A stretch of DNA of 64,000 bases from CAWGOF01 sp963824225 (GTDB lineage: Bacteria; Acidobacteriota; Polarisedimenticolia; Polarisedimenticolales; Polarisedimenticolaceae), in contig CAWGOF010000003.1 of assembly GCA_963824225.1 (NCBI GenBank), positions 1,240,001 through 1,304,000 on the forward strand, written 5' to 3'. The stretch's first letter is position 1. Each line of letters opens with the position of its first letter. Position numbers and translations under genes: made by a program. Positions 33,357-40,873 of this stretch are shown here, one piece after another. The notes beneath the pieces were generated by a model. It did no database searches, was not told where the DNA came from, and saw only the letters and a list, made by a program, of their open reading frames with translations.

Positions 33357-33398
33357 TTGCCCGTCCCGGCGCGCCGGCTATAGATTTAGCCGGCGCGC
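33357..33398 (+). promoter_or_regulatory. Promoter with a 12-bp perfect palindrome upstream of mglBA
   Basis: TTGCCC (33357-33362) and TATAGA (33379-33384) are 16 bases apart. A perfect inverted repeat, GCGCGCCGGCTA / TAGCCGGCGCGC with a six-base loop, spans 33369-33398 and covers the -10 and probable start site. It has no T run, so an operator or leader hairpin is more likely than a terminator, although attenuation of recR read-through is possible. Confidence 0.55.
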
Positions 33399-33418
33399 TG
33401 CGCCGAAGGGGGCGGGGC

Positions 33419-33910
33419 ATGTCCCGGACCGGTCTGGTGATCCTCGAGCAGGACTACGAGCGGTTGGTCGCCCTGCTCGACCAGCTGTGCACGAGCGCGA
33501 ACGCCCGCTTCGTGTTCCTGTTGGACAAGAACGGCCAGCACATCGCATCTGCCGGAGATCTCGCGGAGGTCGATCCGACCTCGCTCGCCTCGCTCGCCGC
33601 CGGTAGCGTCGCGGCGACCGAGGGTCTGGCCGGGCTGGTCGCCGAGCAAAGGTTCACGACGCTGTTCCATGAGGGTCAGACCGACAGCCTGCACCTATCG
33701 ACCGTCGCCGAGAAGGCGATCGTCCTCGTGAGCTTCGACGAGCGCTCGTCCCTCGGCCTGGTGCGCCTGCGTGTGCAGCAGTCGACCCCGGCGCTCACCG
33801 CCGTCTTCACGGAGGTCGTCCGCCGGTCGGACGCCCCGCGTGCCGAAGCCCTGTCCACGAGCCCGCTCGGCGACCTGACCGACGCCGAGATCGATCGGCT
33901 GTTCGGCTGA
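33419..33910 (+). CDS. mglB: Roadblock/LC7 protein, MglB-like GTPase-activating partner
   Basis: A 163-residue Roadblock/LC7-domain protein. The domain runs from about residue 6 to 120: ILEQDYERLVALLDQLCTSANARFVFLLDKNGQHIASAG, then SLAAGSVAATEGLAGLV, and LVSFDERSSLGLVRLRVQQ. The C-terminal 40 residues are an acidic extension ending TDAEIDRLFG. MglB proteins are GAPs for the Ras-like MglA GTPase, encoded 8 bases downstream. In Myxococcus the pair sets cell polarity and motility; in other phyla its role is less known. ATG 33419 has GGGGGCGGGG upstream. Symbol rests on pairing and family. Confidence 0.85.
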   Translation: MSRTGLVILEQDYERLVALLDQLCTSANARFVFLLDKNGQHIASAGDLAEVDPTSLASLAAGSVAATEGLAGLVAEQRFTTLFHEGQTDSLHLSTVAEKAIVLVSFDERSSLGLVRLRVQQSTPALTAVFTEVVRRSDAPRAEALSTSPLGDLTDAEIDRLFG

Positions 33911-33918
33911 GCCACGCC

Positions 33919-34503
33919 ATGACGTTCATCAATTACGCGGCGCGCGAGATCAACTGCAAGATCGTCTACTACGGGCCAGGACTCTGCGGCAAGACGACGA
34001 ACATCCAATGGATCCACGAGAAAACGCGGCCCGACGCGAAGGGCAAGCTCATCTCGCTCGCGACCGAGACCGACCGCACGCTGTTCTTCGATTTCCTGCC
34101 GATCGAGCTGGGGACGATCCGTGGGTTCCGCACGCGATTCCACCTGTACACCGTCCCCGGACAGGTGTTCTACGACGCGTCGCGCAAGCTGATCCTCAAG
34201 GGGGTCGACGGCGTCGTGTTCGTCGCCGACTCGCAGGAGACGCGGCGGGACGCGAACGTCGAGTCGGTGCAGAACCTGCGGACCAACCTGCAGGACAACG
34301 GCTACGACCTGGCTACCCTGCCGTACGTGCTGCAGCTCAACAAGCGCGACCTGCCGGCGGCCCTGCCGGTCGAGCAGCTGGCGGCCGATCTGCGGTTGCA
34401 GCAGGAGCCGACGTTCGAGGCCGTGGCGACGAAGGGGGTCGGCGTGTTCGACACGCTGAAAGCGATCATCCGGCTGGTGCTGAACGACCTGCGTCGCCGC
34501 TGA
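33919..34503 (+). CDS. mglA: MglA-like Ras-superfamily GTPase
   Basis: A 194-residue small GTPase. The opening FINYAAREINCKIVYYGPGLCGKTTN holds the P-loop (GPGLCGKTT, residues 19-27), and FHLYTVPGQVFYDASRKLIL is the G3 region with the MglA-type PGQ in place of DxxG. VVFVADSQ and LQLNKRDLP supply G4. As in Myxococcus MglA, the G3 Asp is replaced (TVPGQ). It should cycle with the adjacent MglB to control polarity or surface motility, possibly coupled to the exopolysaccharide made nearby. Confidence 0.92.
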   Translation: MTFINYAAREINCKIVYYGPGLCGKTTNIQWIHEKTRPDAKGKLISLATETDRTLFFDFLPIELGTIRGFRTRFHLYTVPGQVFYDASRKLILKGVDGVVFVADSQETRRDANVESVQNLRTNLQDNGYDLATLPYVLQLNKRDLPAALPVEQLAADLRLQQEPTFEAVATKGVGVFDTLKAIIRLVLNDLRRR

Positions 34504-34534
34504 TCACCCACCGGTCCACCCGGAGCCGGCGCCG

Positions 34535-34563
34535 TTGACACCCAAGGCCGTGGGGTCTAGACT
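34535..34563 (+). promoter_or_regulatory. Promoter of rplU-rpmA-obg operon
   Basis: Consensus TTGACA (34535-34540), exact 17-base spacer, TAGACT (34558-34563). The expected start near 34570 leaves a 16-base leader before the rplU ATG. Confidence 0.75.
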
Positions 34564-34585
34564 GCCGCTTTTTCCGGAGACGGCG

Positions 34586-34900
34586 ATGTTCGCAGTGATC
34601 GAGACCGGCGGCAAGCAGCTGCGCGTCCAGGTCGGCGACGTGGTGAGCGTCGAGCGGGTCGACGGAGAGGCCTCGGCTCCCGTGATGTTCGATCGCGTGC
34701 TGCTCGTCGGCCAGGATGGCGCCGTCCGCGTGGGCTCGCCGACCGTCGTCGGAGCCACGGTGCGCGGATCGGTAGTCCGACAGGACCGCGAGAAGAAGAT
34801 CTTCATGCGGACGTTCAAGCACCGTGAGAACGCCAGCCGACGCAGCCAGGGCCACCGCCAGCACGTGACGCGGGTGCGGATCGAAGCGATCGAAGGCTGA
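34586..34900 (+). CDS. rplU: Large ribosomal subunit protein bL21
   Basis: A 104-residue 50S protein: MFAVIETGGKQLRVQVGDVVSVERV at the N-terminus and the conserved C-terminal RRSQGHRQHVTRVRIEAI. ATG 34586 sits behind GGAG; the longer frame includes the promoter. It is followed by rpmA with the usual order and a 21-base gap. Confidence 0.96.
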   Translation: MFAVIETGGKQLRVQVGDVVSVERVDGEASAPVMFDRVLLVGQDGAVRVGSPTVVGATVRGSVVRQDREKKIFMRTFKHRENASRRSQGHRQHVTRVRIEAIEG

Positions 34901-34921
34901 GCATCCTCCTCGGGGAATACG

Positions 34922-35179
34922 ATGGCGCACAAGAAGGCAGGCGGCAGCTCCCGGAACGGTCGCGACTCCCACGCCCAGCGCCTGGGGGTCAAGCGTTTCG
35001 CCGGGGAGCAGGTCCGCGGCGGCACGATCCTCGTGCGACAACGCGGCACCCCGATCCAGCCGGGCAAGAACGTCGGCCGCGGCAAGGACGACACGCTGTT
35101 CGCGCTGATCGACGGGCGGGTGACGTTCGAGGACCGCGGACGGCTCGGGCGGTTCGTGCGCGTCGATCCGCTCGGCTGA
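34922..35179 (+). CDS. rpmA: Large ribosomal subunit protein bL27
   Basis: An 85-residue 50S protein with MAHKKAGGSSRNGRDSHAQRLG at the peptidyl-transferase-facing N-terminus, no cleavable extension, and GTPIQPGKNVGRGKDDTLFA. It lies between rplU and obg in the standard order. Confidence 0.97.
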   Translation: MAHKKAGGSSRNGRDSHAQRLGVKRFAGEQVRGGTILVRQRGTPIQPGKNVGRGKDDTLFALIDGRVTFEDRGRLGRFVRVDPLG

Positions 35180-35230
35180 GCGGAGCGCGTCCGGTCCGAC
35201 CCCGCTCCGGCTCGAGGCGCTCGGACCTAC

Positions 35231-36283
35231 ATGCTCGTCGACGAGGCCAGGATCGTCGTCCGCGGCGGTGACGGCGGCGACGGCTGCGTGTCGTTCCGCC
35301 GGGAGAAGTACGTTCCGCGCGGTGGACCCGACGGCGGCGACGGTGGCAACGGCGGCTCGGTCGTGCTCGTCGCCGATCCGTCCGTCTCGACGCTCCTGGC
35401 GTTCCGCTACCACCGGCATTTCCAGGCCGAGCGCGGCCGCCACGGTCAGGGCTCGAACCGCACGGGGCGGTCGGGTGCCGACCTCGAGGTGCGCGTCCCG
35501 ATCGGCACCGTCGTCTACGACGACGAGCGCCTGCAAGCGCTCGACGATCTGCGCACCGCGCAGCACCGATTCGTCGCCGCGGCGGGCGGGCGCGGCGGGC
35601 GTGGCAACGCGCGGTTCGTTTCGTCGGTGCGTCAGGCCCCGACGCGTCACGACCCCGGCACACCCGGCGAGGCGCGATCGCTGCGACTCGAGCTCAAGCT
35701 CCTCGCGGACGTCGGGCTCGTGGGCCTGCCGAACGCCGGCAAGTCCACGCTGATCTCGCGAATCTCCGCCGCGCGCCCGAAGATCGCCGACTACCCGTTC
35801 ACGACGCTCGAGCCGCATCTCGGAGTGGTCGATCGTGGAGCGGCGCGGTCGTTCGTCGTGGCCGACATTCCGGGGCTGATCGAAGGAGCGCATCGGGGCG
35901 CGGGTCTCGGGACCCGGTTTCTGCGCCACATCGAGCGCTGCACCGTCCTGCTGCAGCTCGTGGATGCCACGACCGAGTCCTCGGATCCGATCGACGACGT
36001 CGCCGTCGTGCTCGCCGAGCTGCGGAGCCATCGTGCGGATCTCGCCTCGCGGCCGCGCATCCTCGTCGCGACGAAGGCCGACGCGATCCAGGACCCGCGG
36101 GCCGTGACCCGGCTCCGTGACCTCGCTCGACGCGACGGCATCGAGCTTCACGTGGTGTCGGCCGTCACCGGACAAGGGCTCGAGGAGCTCTTGCGCGCCG
36201 TCGACGATCTCCTGGACCGCAGCGCGTCCCGTGGCCTCGCGGCTCCCGATCCGTTCCACGACACCGAGCCCGACCGTGGCTGA
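35231..36283 (+). CDS. obgE: GTPase Obg (CgtA), ribosome assembly and stress
   Basis: A 350-residue essential GTPase. The glycine-rich Obg fold fills residues 1-155 (GGDGGDGCVSFRREKYVPRGG, GGRGGRGNARFVSS). The G domain follows with ADVGLVGLPNAGKST, YPFTTLEPHLGVVD, VADIPGLIEGAHRGAGLG and LVATKAD. The extra C-terminal domain of some Obg proteins is absent. It starts 51 bases after rpmA and its stop overlaps the nadD start. Confidence 0.95.
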   Translation: MLVDEARIVVRGGDGGDGCVSFRREKYVPRGGPDGGDGGNGGSVVLVADPSVSTLLAFRYHRHFQAERGRHGQGSNRTGRSGADLEVRVPIGTVVYDDERLQALDDLRTAQHRFVAAAGGRGGRGNARFVSSVRQAPTRHDPGTPGEARSLRLELKLLADVGLVGLPNAGKSTLISRISAARPKIADYPFTTLEPHLGVVDRGAARSFVVADIPGLIEGAHRGAGLGTRFLRHIERCTVLLQLVDATTESSDPIDDVAVVLAELRSHRADLASRPRILVATKADAIQDPRAVTRLRDLARRDGIELHVVSAVTGQGLEELLRAVDDLLDRSASRGLAAPDPFHDTEPDRG

Positions 36284-36923
36284 AACCGAGGCGGTCGGCG
36301 TGCTCGGCGGGACGTTCGACCCGGTGCACCTCGGTCACTTGGCGATCGCCGAGGCGGCGCGAGACCGGTTGGGCCTGCGCCGGGTCTGGTTCCTCCCGTG
36401 CGCCGTCCCGCCGCACAAGGACCCGGCCGGCGTCACGCCGGCCGAGCATCGGGCGGCGATGATCGCGCTGGCGATCCTCGACCGTCCGGGGCTCGAGCTC
36501 TGCGACGTCGAGCTCCGGACCGGACGGGTGCAGTACACGATCGACACGCTGCGAGCGCTGCGGCATCCGCCGTGGAGCGTGAACCCCGTGTTCCTGCTCG
36601 GGTTCGACTCGCTGGCCGAGCTCCCGACGTGGCGCCTCCCGTCCGCGCTCCTGGCGGAGTTCGACCTCGTGGTCGTCGACCGGCCGGACGACCCGCGCAG
36701 CGTCTCACCGCTCTCGCCCGAGATCTCACGCGCCCTCGCCGCGACCCCGCCGCGCTTGCGCGACGTCGAGCTCGGCCGCGGGGGCCGTGTGTTCCGCCTG
36801 CCCCTGTCCGTCGAGATCTCCTCGCGCGCGATCCGAGCGCGAGCCGCCGCCGGCGGCCCGCTGACGGGCCTTGTCCCCGAATCCGTGGCTCGGTATATTC
36901 AACACAACCATGTGTACGCTTGA
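36276..36923 (+). CDS. nadD: Nicotinate-nucleotide adenylyltransferase
   Basis: A 215-residue NAD-biosynthesis enzyme that joins ATP and nicotinate mononucleotide. Motifs are GVLGGTFDPVHLGHLAIAE (the HxGH site), FLPCAVPPHK, GRVQYTIDTLRAL, FLLGFDSLAELPTW and the C-terminal SVEISSRAIRARAAAG with the ISSTxIR-type motif, ending PESVARYIQHNHVY. GTG 36276 overlaps the obg stop by eight bases; the open frame extends upstream inside obg but lacks homology. Confidence 0.93.
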   Translation: MAETEAVGVLGGTFDPVHLGHLAIAEAARDRLGLRRVWFLPCAVPPHKDPAGVTPAEHRAAMIALAILDRPGLELCDVELRTGRVQYTIDTLRALRHPPWSVNPVFLLGFDSLAELPTWRLPSALLAEFDLVVVDRPDDPRSVSPLSPEISRALAATPPRLRDVELGRGGRVFRLPLSVEISSRAIRARAAAGGPLTGLVPESVARYIQHNHVYA

Positions 36924-36935
36924 GGAGGGACGACG

Positions 36936-37331
36936 CTGAAACGTGGCCCGACACCCGAGGTCGTCGCGTGCGTGGAAGCGGCGCGGGACAAGCAGGCCCT
37001 CGACCTCGTGGTGCTCGACCTCCGCGGACTGAGTGACGTCACCGACACCTTCGTCATCTGCCACGGCACGACCGAGCGACAGGCCCAGGCGATCGCCGAT
37101 GCGATCGAGGAGCGTCTGTCGGTCGAGTGCCACCGACGCGCCGCGAGCGTGGAGGGGCGCCGTCACGGGGAGTGGATCCTGCTCGACTTCCTCGACCTCG
37201 TCGTCCACGTGTTCGCCGGCACGAAGCGCCAGTTCTACCGGCTGGAGCGCCTGTGGGGCGACGCGCCGATCGTCGATGTCCCGGACAAGCCGCGACGTCG
37301 ACAGCCCGTGCCCCAGACCTCGTCGCGCTGA
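36936..37331 (+). CDS. rsfS: Ribosome silencing factor RsfS, probable CTG start
   Basis: RsfS/iojap protein (131 residues) that binds bL14 and blocks subunit joining when nutrients are scarce. LDLVVLDLRGLSDVTDTFVICHG and GEWILLDFLDLVVHVF are diagnostic. An in-frame GTG at 36972 gives 119 residues but removes most of the first helix and has no ribosome site. A CTG at 36936 follows GAGGAGGG with ideal spacing and restores PEVVACVEAARDKQA, the helix expected in the family. I therefore favour CTG initiation, which is rare. It follows nadD by 12 bases and precedes rlmH by 3. Confidence 0.85.
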   Translation: MKRGPTPEVVACVEAARDKQALDLVVLDLRGLSDVTDTFVICHGTTERQAQAIADAIEERLSVECHRRAASVEGRRHGEWILLDFLDLVVHVFAGTKRQFYRLERLWGDAPIVDVPDKPRRRQPVPQTSSR

Positions 37332-37334
37332 TCC

Positions 37335-37799
37335 GTGAAGCTCCGCCTGTTGCTCGTCGGGCGTCCGCGGGACGCGGCCGCGACCGCGCTGCACGATCGA
37401 TACGCCGAGCGGATCCGTCGGCTCGGTGTCGCGTTCGAGACTTGCTGGGTGCCCGACGTGCGCCCGACCGGTCCGCACGACCGGCGTGGCGCGCGAGCCC
37501 GCGAGGGCCGCTCGATCGCCGAGCGGATCGGACCGCCCGGGCGAACGATCGCGCTCGCGCCTGCGGGCGAGATGCTGTCGAGCGAAGCGCTGGCTCGACG
37601 GCTCGAGCGCTGGGGGGTCCCTCGCGGTACGTTCGTCATCGGCGGTCCCTCGGGGCTCGATCCGGCGGTGCACGAGATGGCCGACGCCTGCTGGTCGCTC
37701 TCGGCGCTCACGCTGCCGCACGAGCTCGTCCGCGTGGTGGTCGCCGAGCAGCTGTACCGCGCGATCACACTCCTGCGCGGCGTGCCGTACCATCGCTGA
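37335..37799 (+). CDS. rlmH: 23S rRNA pseudouridine(1915) N3-methyltransferase RlmH
   Basis: A 154-residue SPOUT methyltransferase. RLLLVGRPRD at the N-terminus, IALAPAGEMLSSEALARRL and the knot region TFVIGGPSGLDPAVHEMADACWSLSALTLPHELVRVVVAEQLYRA match the family, ending GVPYHR. The GTG start lies three bases after rsfS, which it accompanies in most genomes. Confidence 0.93.
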   Translation: MKLRLLLVGRPRDAAATALHDRYAERIRRLGVAFETCWVPDVRPTGPHDRRGARAREGRSIAERIGPPGRTIALAPAGEMLSSEALARRLERWGVPRGTFVIGGPSGLDPAVHEMADACWSLSALTLPHELVRVVVAEQLYRAITLLRGVPYHR

Positions 37800-37818
37800 G
37801 TCGCGGCACCCGGCTTGC

Positions 37819-37848
37819 TTGACGGGTCGCGCCGGGCTGCACTAACCT
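37819..37848 (+). promoter_or_regulatory. Promoter of the LapA/LapB-like gene
   Basis: TTGACG (37819-37824) with 18 bases to TAACCT (37843-37848). Transcription would begin about four bases before the ATG at 37859, and there is no ribosome site, so the message is probably leaderless. Confidence 0.5.
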
Positions 37849-37858
37849 GGGCTCGTAG

Positions 37859-39229
37859 ATGAGATTCCGTACGTTCTGGATGCTCCTGCTGCTGTTCGCG
37901 GTCCTGTTCTCCGTCGCCTCGGTGTGGAACCGGAACAGCGGTCTCCTGGTGCAGCCGGTCTCGCTGTCGCGCGAGTTCTCGATCAGCGTGGCGTGGATGC
38001 TCGTCGGGTTCTTCGGGCTCGGCGTGTTCACGACCCTGCTCGTCGGCGTGTCACGCGAGCTGAGCCTGGCCCTCGAGCGCACGCGCATGCGCCGCGCGAG
38101 CCGCGACTCCGAGGCCATCGAGTCCGAGTACTCCCGCGGCGTCGCCGCGGCGGTCGAGGGCCATCCGGACGAGGCGCTGACGCACTTCCGCGCCGTGCTC
38201 GAGCGCGACAGCCGGCACTTCAATACGCTGCTCGGCCTGGGCGAGGTTCTCCGCGCGCAGGGCCGCGTCGCGGAGGCGATCGAGTACCACCGGAAGGCAC
38301 ATCATCTGAAGGAGGACAGCACGCGGCCGCTCTACGCGCTGGTCGAGGACTACGAGACGAAGGGCGACACGGAGCGCGCGCTCGCGGTCCTGGGCAAGAT
38401 CCTGGGAATCCAGAAGGGCTCGGTGGCCGCGTGGCGCAAGCTCCGCGACGTCCACATCCGTCAACGCAGCTGGAAGGCGGCGTCCGACGCGCAGGAGAAC
38501 GTCGTCAAGCGCGCGGCGCCTGGGGACGCCGCCGAGGCAAGCGACCGCCGCCGGGGCCTGGGCATCCGCTACGAAGTCGCGGTCGAGCGCCTCCGGGCGG
38601 GGAAGACGCGGGAAGCGATCGGCCTCCTCCGGCGCGTGATCCGCGAGGACAAGGCGTTCATCCCGGCGCACGTGAAGCTCGGCGAGGCCCTGGCGAGCCA
38701 GGGGCAAGAGAAGGAAGCGATCCAGGCGTGGTTCGACGGGTTCCAGGCCACCGGTTCCCCGGTGCTCTTGACCATGCTCGAGGAGTACTACCTCGGTCGC
38801 GAGCAGCCGCTCGCGGCGATCGAGGCCCTCAAGAGCTGCATCTCCCGGGCCCGCAAGGACACGCTCCCACGGTTTTACCTGGGCAAGCTGTACTTTCGTC
38901 TCGAGATGCTCGACGACGCGTACTCCGTCCTGTCGGCCCTCGAAGGCCGGGCGAGCTACGCGCCCACGCTGCACTATCTCCTGGGTCGAATCCACGAGCG
39001 ACGTGGGAACTCTCGGCAGGCCAACTCCGAGTACCGCCGGGTGATCAAGGAGATGGACCTGGTCCAGGTGGAGTACACGTGCCGGGCGTGCGACGGGACC
39101 AGCGTCGACTGGCAGGACCGGTGTCCCACGTGCGGTGAATGGAACTCGATCGAGATCGACTTCCGGGAGGAGATCTCCCTCGAAGAGCTCGGGATCGCTC
39201 CCGCACCGATCTATTCCGCGCGACCCTAG
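37859..39229 (+). CDS. LapA-LapB-like fusion: two membrane helices, TPR array and rubredoxin-like tail
   Basis: A 456-residue inner-membrane protein. Residues 5-65 have two transmembrane helices separated by SGLLVQPVSLS, the layout of LapA (YciS, DUF1049). Residues 90-400 are tetratricopeptide repeats beginning YSRGVAAAVEGHPDEALTHF, and the tail YTCRACDGTSVDWQDRCPTCGEW has the two CxxC knuckles of LapB (YciM). In Enterobacteria LapA and LapB are separate proteins that assemble lipopolysaccharide machinery and regulate LpxC through FtsH; here they look fused into one chain. It has its own leaderless-type promoter and precedes comF. Confidence 0.82.
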   Translation: MRFRTFWMLLLLFAVLFSVASVWNRNSGLLVQPVSLSREFSISVAWMLVGFFGLGVFTTLLVGVSRELSLALERTRMRRASRDSEAIESEYSRGVAAAVEGHPDEALTHFRAVLERDSRHFNTLLGLGEVLRAQGRVAEAIEYHRKAHHLKEDSTRPLYALVEDYETKGDTERALAVLGKILGIQKGSVAAWRKLRDVHIRQRSWKAASDAQENVVKRAAPGDAAEASDRRRGLGIRYEVAVERLRAGKTREAIGLLRRVIREDKAFIPAHVKLGEALASQGQEKEAIQAWFDGFQATGSPVLLTMLEEYYLGREQPLAAIEALKSCISRARKDTLPRFYLGKLYFRLEMLDDAYSVLSALEGRASYAPTLHYLLGRIHERRGNSRQANSEYRRVIKEMDLVQVEYTCRACDGTSVDWQDRCPTCGEWNSIEIDFREEISLEELGIAPAPIYSARP

Positions 39230-39264
39230 TCCTCACGGTCCCCCACGCCTCCGCTCGACGATCG

Positions 39265-40044
39265 ATGCACGCTCCCATGGGCCTCGCGAGCCGGGCTCGG
39301 CGGCTCGTCCATCCCGTGCTGTCGTTCCTCCTGCCCGCCGCATGCGGCGCGTGCAAGGCTCCGCTCGACGCCCTCCAGCTGCACGGCTTCTGCTCGCGCT
39401 GCTGGGCCGGGCTTCGATCGGACCGCGGGCTGTGCTGTCGGCGCTGCGCCCTGACGGTCGGGCACACGAGCGACCTTGCGGGACGCGATCCGGGGCTGTG
39501 CGCGGGCTGCGCGACAAGCGCGTCGCCGATCGACCTGGCCGTGGCGGCGGTCGAATACGACTCGCGGGCCCGGTCGATCCTTCTCCGGGCGAAGCTCGGC
39601 CGGCGCCGGGAGATTCTGGCCGAGCTCGCGCGTCATGTCCACGCGAGGCTCCGAGCGTCCGGCTGCGCCGGTGACTGCCGCGCGGTGATCGCTGTCCCGT
39701 CCCATCCGCTGGCGAACATTCGCCGTGGATTCGCCCCCGGATCCGAGCTGGCGCGTGGCGTGGCCCGCGGGCTCGGACTCCCTGTCGTGCCGATCCTCGA
39801 GCGCCGGTGGCTCCCATTGGGCAGCGCGAAGGCTCGCGGGGCGAGAGGCAGGAGGAGGCTCCTCGCGGGATCGATCGCGCTGCGTCGGGGTCTCGAACCC
39901 GGGCCCGTGCTCATCGTCGACGATGTGATGACCACCGGTGCCACGGCGGAAGCGTGTGCCCTCGCAGCGCGACGTGCCGGCGCCACCGGCGCCATCGTCG
40001 CCGTATGGGCCCGCGCGGAGCGGCGAGCGGAACGGTCGGAGTAG
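39265..40044 (+). CDS. comF: ComF-family phosphoribosyltransferase-like protein
   Basis: A 259-residue ComF/GntX-type protein. An N-terminal region with paired cysteines (CGACK, CSRCW, CCRRC, CAGC) is followed by a PRTase domain with VIAVPSHPLANIRRGFAPGSELAR and the PRPP loop GPVLIVDDVMTTGATAEAC. Family members are linked to DNA uptake in competent bacteria and occur widely without competence. ATG 39265 is used; ATG 39277 is also possible. It lies 35 bases after the LapA/LapB-like gene, likely co-transcribed. Confidence 0.86.
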   Translation: MHAPMGLASRARRLVHPVLSFLLPAACGACKAPLDALQLHGFCSRCWAGLRSDRGLCCRRCALTVGHTSDLAGRDPGLCAGCATSASPIDLAVAAVEYDSRARSILLRAKLGRRREILAELARHVHARLRASGCAGDCRAVIAVPSHPLANIRRGFAPGSELARGVARGLGLPVVPILERRWLPLGSAKARGARGRRRLLAGSIALRRGLEPGPVLIVDDVMTTGATAEACALAARRAGATGAIVAVWARAERRAERSE

Positions 40045-40161
40045 CCTCGCGGAATGCCGCGCCGTACCTTGCTGTAGGGACGGTCGACATGGATAGGGTA
40101 ATTGTAATTTTATCGGTTGTCTCTCGTGTCTGGAGCGTCGCCGGAGCAGGCCAAAAACAGC

Positions 40162-40189
40162 TTGACGGGCCTTCGATTGGGCGTATAAC
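40162..40189 (+). promoter_or_regulatory. Promoter of the orphan exported protein, in an AT-richer gap
   Basis: TTGACG (40162-40167), 16-base spacer, TATAAC (40184-40189), giving a leader of about 60 bases. The 210-base gap from comF (40045-40254) has an unusually AT-rich patch at about 40091-40122 just upstream, possibly an UP-like element. No gene or known riboswitch is visible in the gap. Confidence 0.6.
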
Positions 40190-40254
40190 TACGGCACCTC
40201 GATTCGGCGATGGATTGTGTGCTTGAGGATACCCGCAGCGGGGGAGGTCAATTC

Positions 40255-40776
40255 ATGAGGAACGTGAAGCGTGTCGGTGCGGCGATTGTCGCGATCGCCA
40301 TCATGGCCGTAATGGCCGGTGGTCCGGTACTCGGCGCCGACGCAACCGTCGGTCGTTTCGTTCAGAGAGCGGCCCAAGAGCTGAAGCTGAACGCAACGGA
40401 TGCCCGGGCGGCAGCCGATTCGCTGCGGGCGGTCGGTGTGTCCCTGCCGGCCAACATGGACGTCAACAAGACGTTGACCGAGCGCGATGTCGCCTCGATC
40501 GCGCGGGCTCTTGGCGTGCGCGTGACGACGAGCAACCCGGACGCGATGTTCGGCACGGACAAGATCGATCGGTTCTTCCAGAGCTTCGGCGGGGAGATCG
40601 CGGCCAGCCATCACGACGACGGCTGCGCGGTTCCGGGGAGCAATTGCGACAACCCGGGTGAGGGCGGCGGTCCCGGCACCGGCAACGAGGGTCCTCCGTT
40701 CGATCCGTTCAGCAAGGGACGGGGCAACCCGAACGGCAAGTCCAAGCATGGACGGACGCCGAGCGACCCCGAATAA
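40255..40776 (+). CDS. Orphan secreted protein with glycine/proline-rich tail
   Basis: A 173-residue protein I do not recognise. A signal peptide (VGAAIVAIAIMAVMAGGPVLGA) is followed by a helical, charged region of about 95 residues (FVQRAAQELKLNATDARAAADSL, then TLTERDVASIARALGVRV). The tail has two cysteines (DGCAVPGSNCDNPGE) and is rich in Gly, Pro, Asn and Lys. The start ATG 40255 has GGGGGAGG. With its own promoter and a strong terminator it is an independent transcription unit, so it is probably an abundant periplasmic or surface protein. No function is proposed. Confidence 0.8.
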   Translation: MRNVKRVGAAIVAIAIMAVMAGGPVLGADATVGRFVQRAAQELKLNATDARAAADSLRAVGVSLPANMDVNKTLTERDVASIARALGVRVTTSNPDAMFGTDKIDRFFQSFGGEIAASHHDDGCAVPGSNCDNPGEGGGPGTGNEGPPFDPFSKGRGNPNGKSKHGRTPSDPE

Positions 40777-40804
40777 CGTCCCCGCTCGTCGATTCGATTG
40801 AGAT

Positions 40805-40837
40805 CGCGGCCGCCACCGGGCGGCCGCGGCTGTTTTT
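40805..40837 (+). terminator. Rho-independent terminator
   Basis: A perfect 10-bp stem (CGCGGCCGCC / GGCGGCCGCG) with an ACCG loop is followed by GCTGTTTTT. It ends the orphan exported gene's transcript and stands before the spermidine-synthase-like gene. Confidence 0.88.
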
Positions 40838-40873
40838 GTGTATACCTTGCGGCCTCGGTGCGAGGACGCCTCG

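Noticed and set aside
33369..33398. Rho-independent terminator after recR
   Set aside because: The stem is perfect but no T run follows, and it overlaps a plausible -10 of the mglBA promoter.
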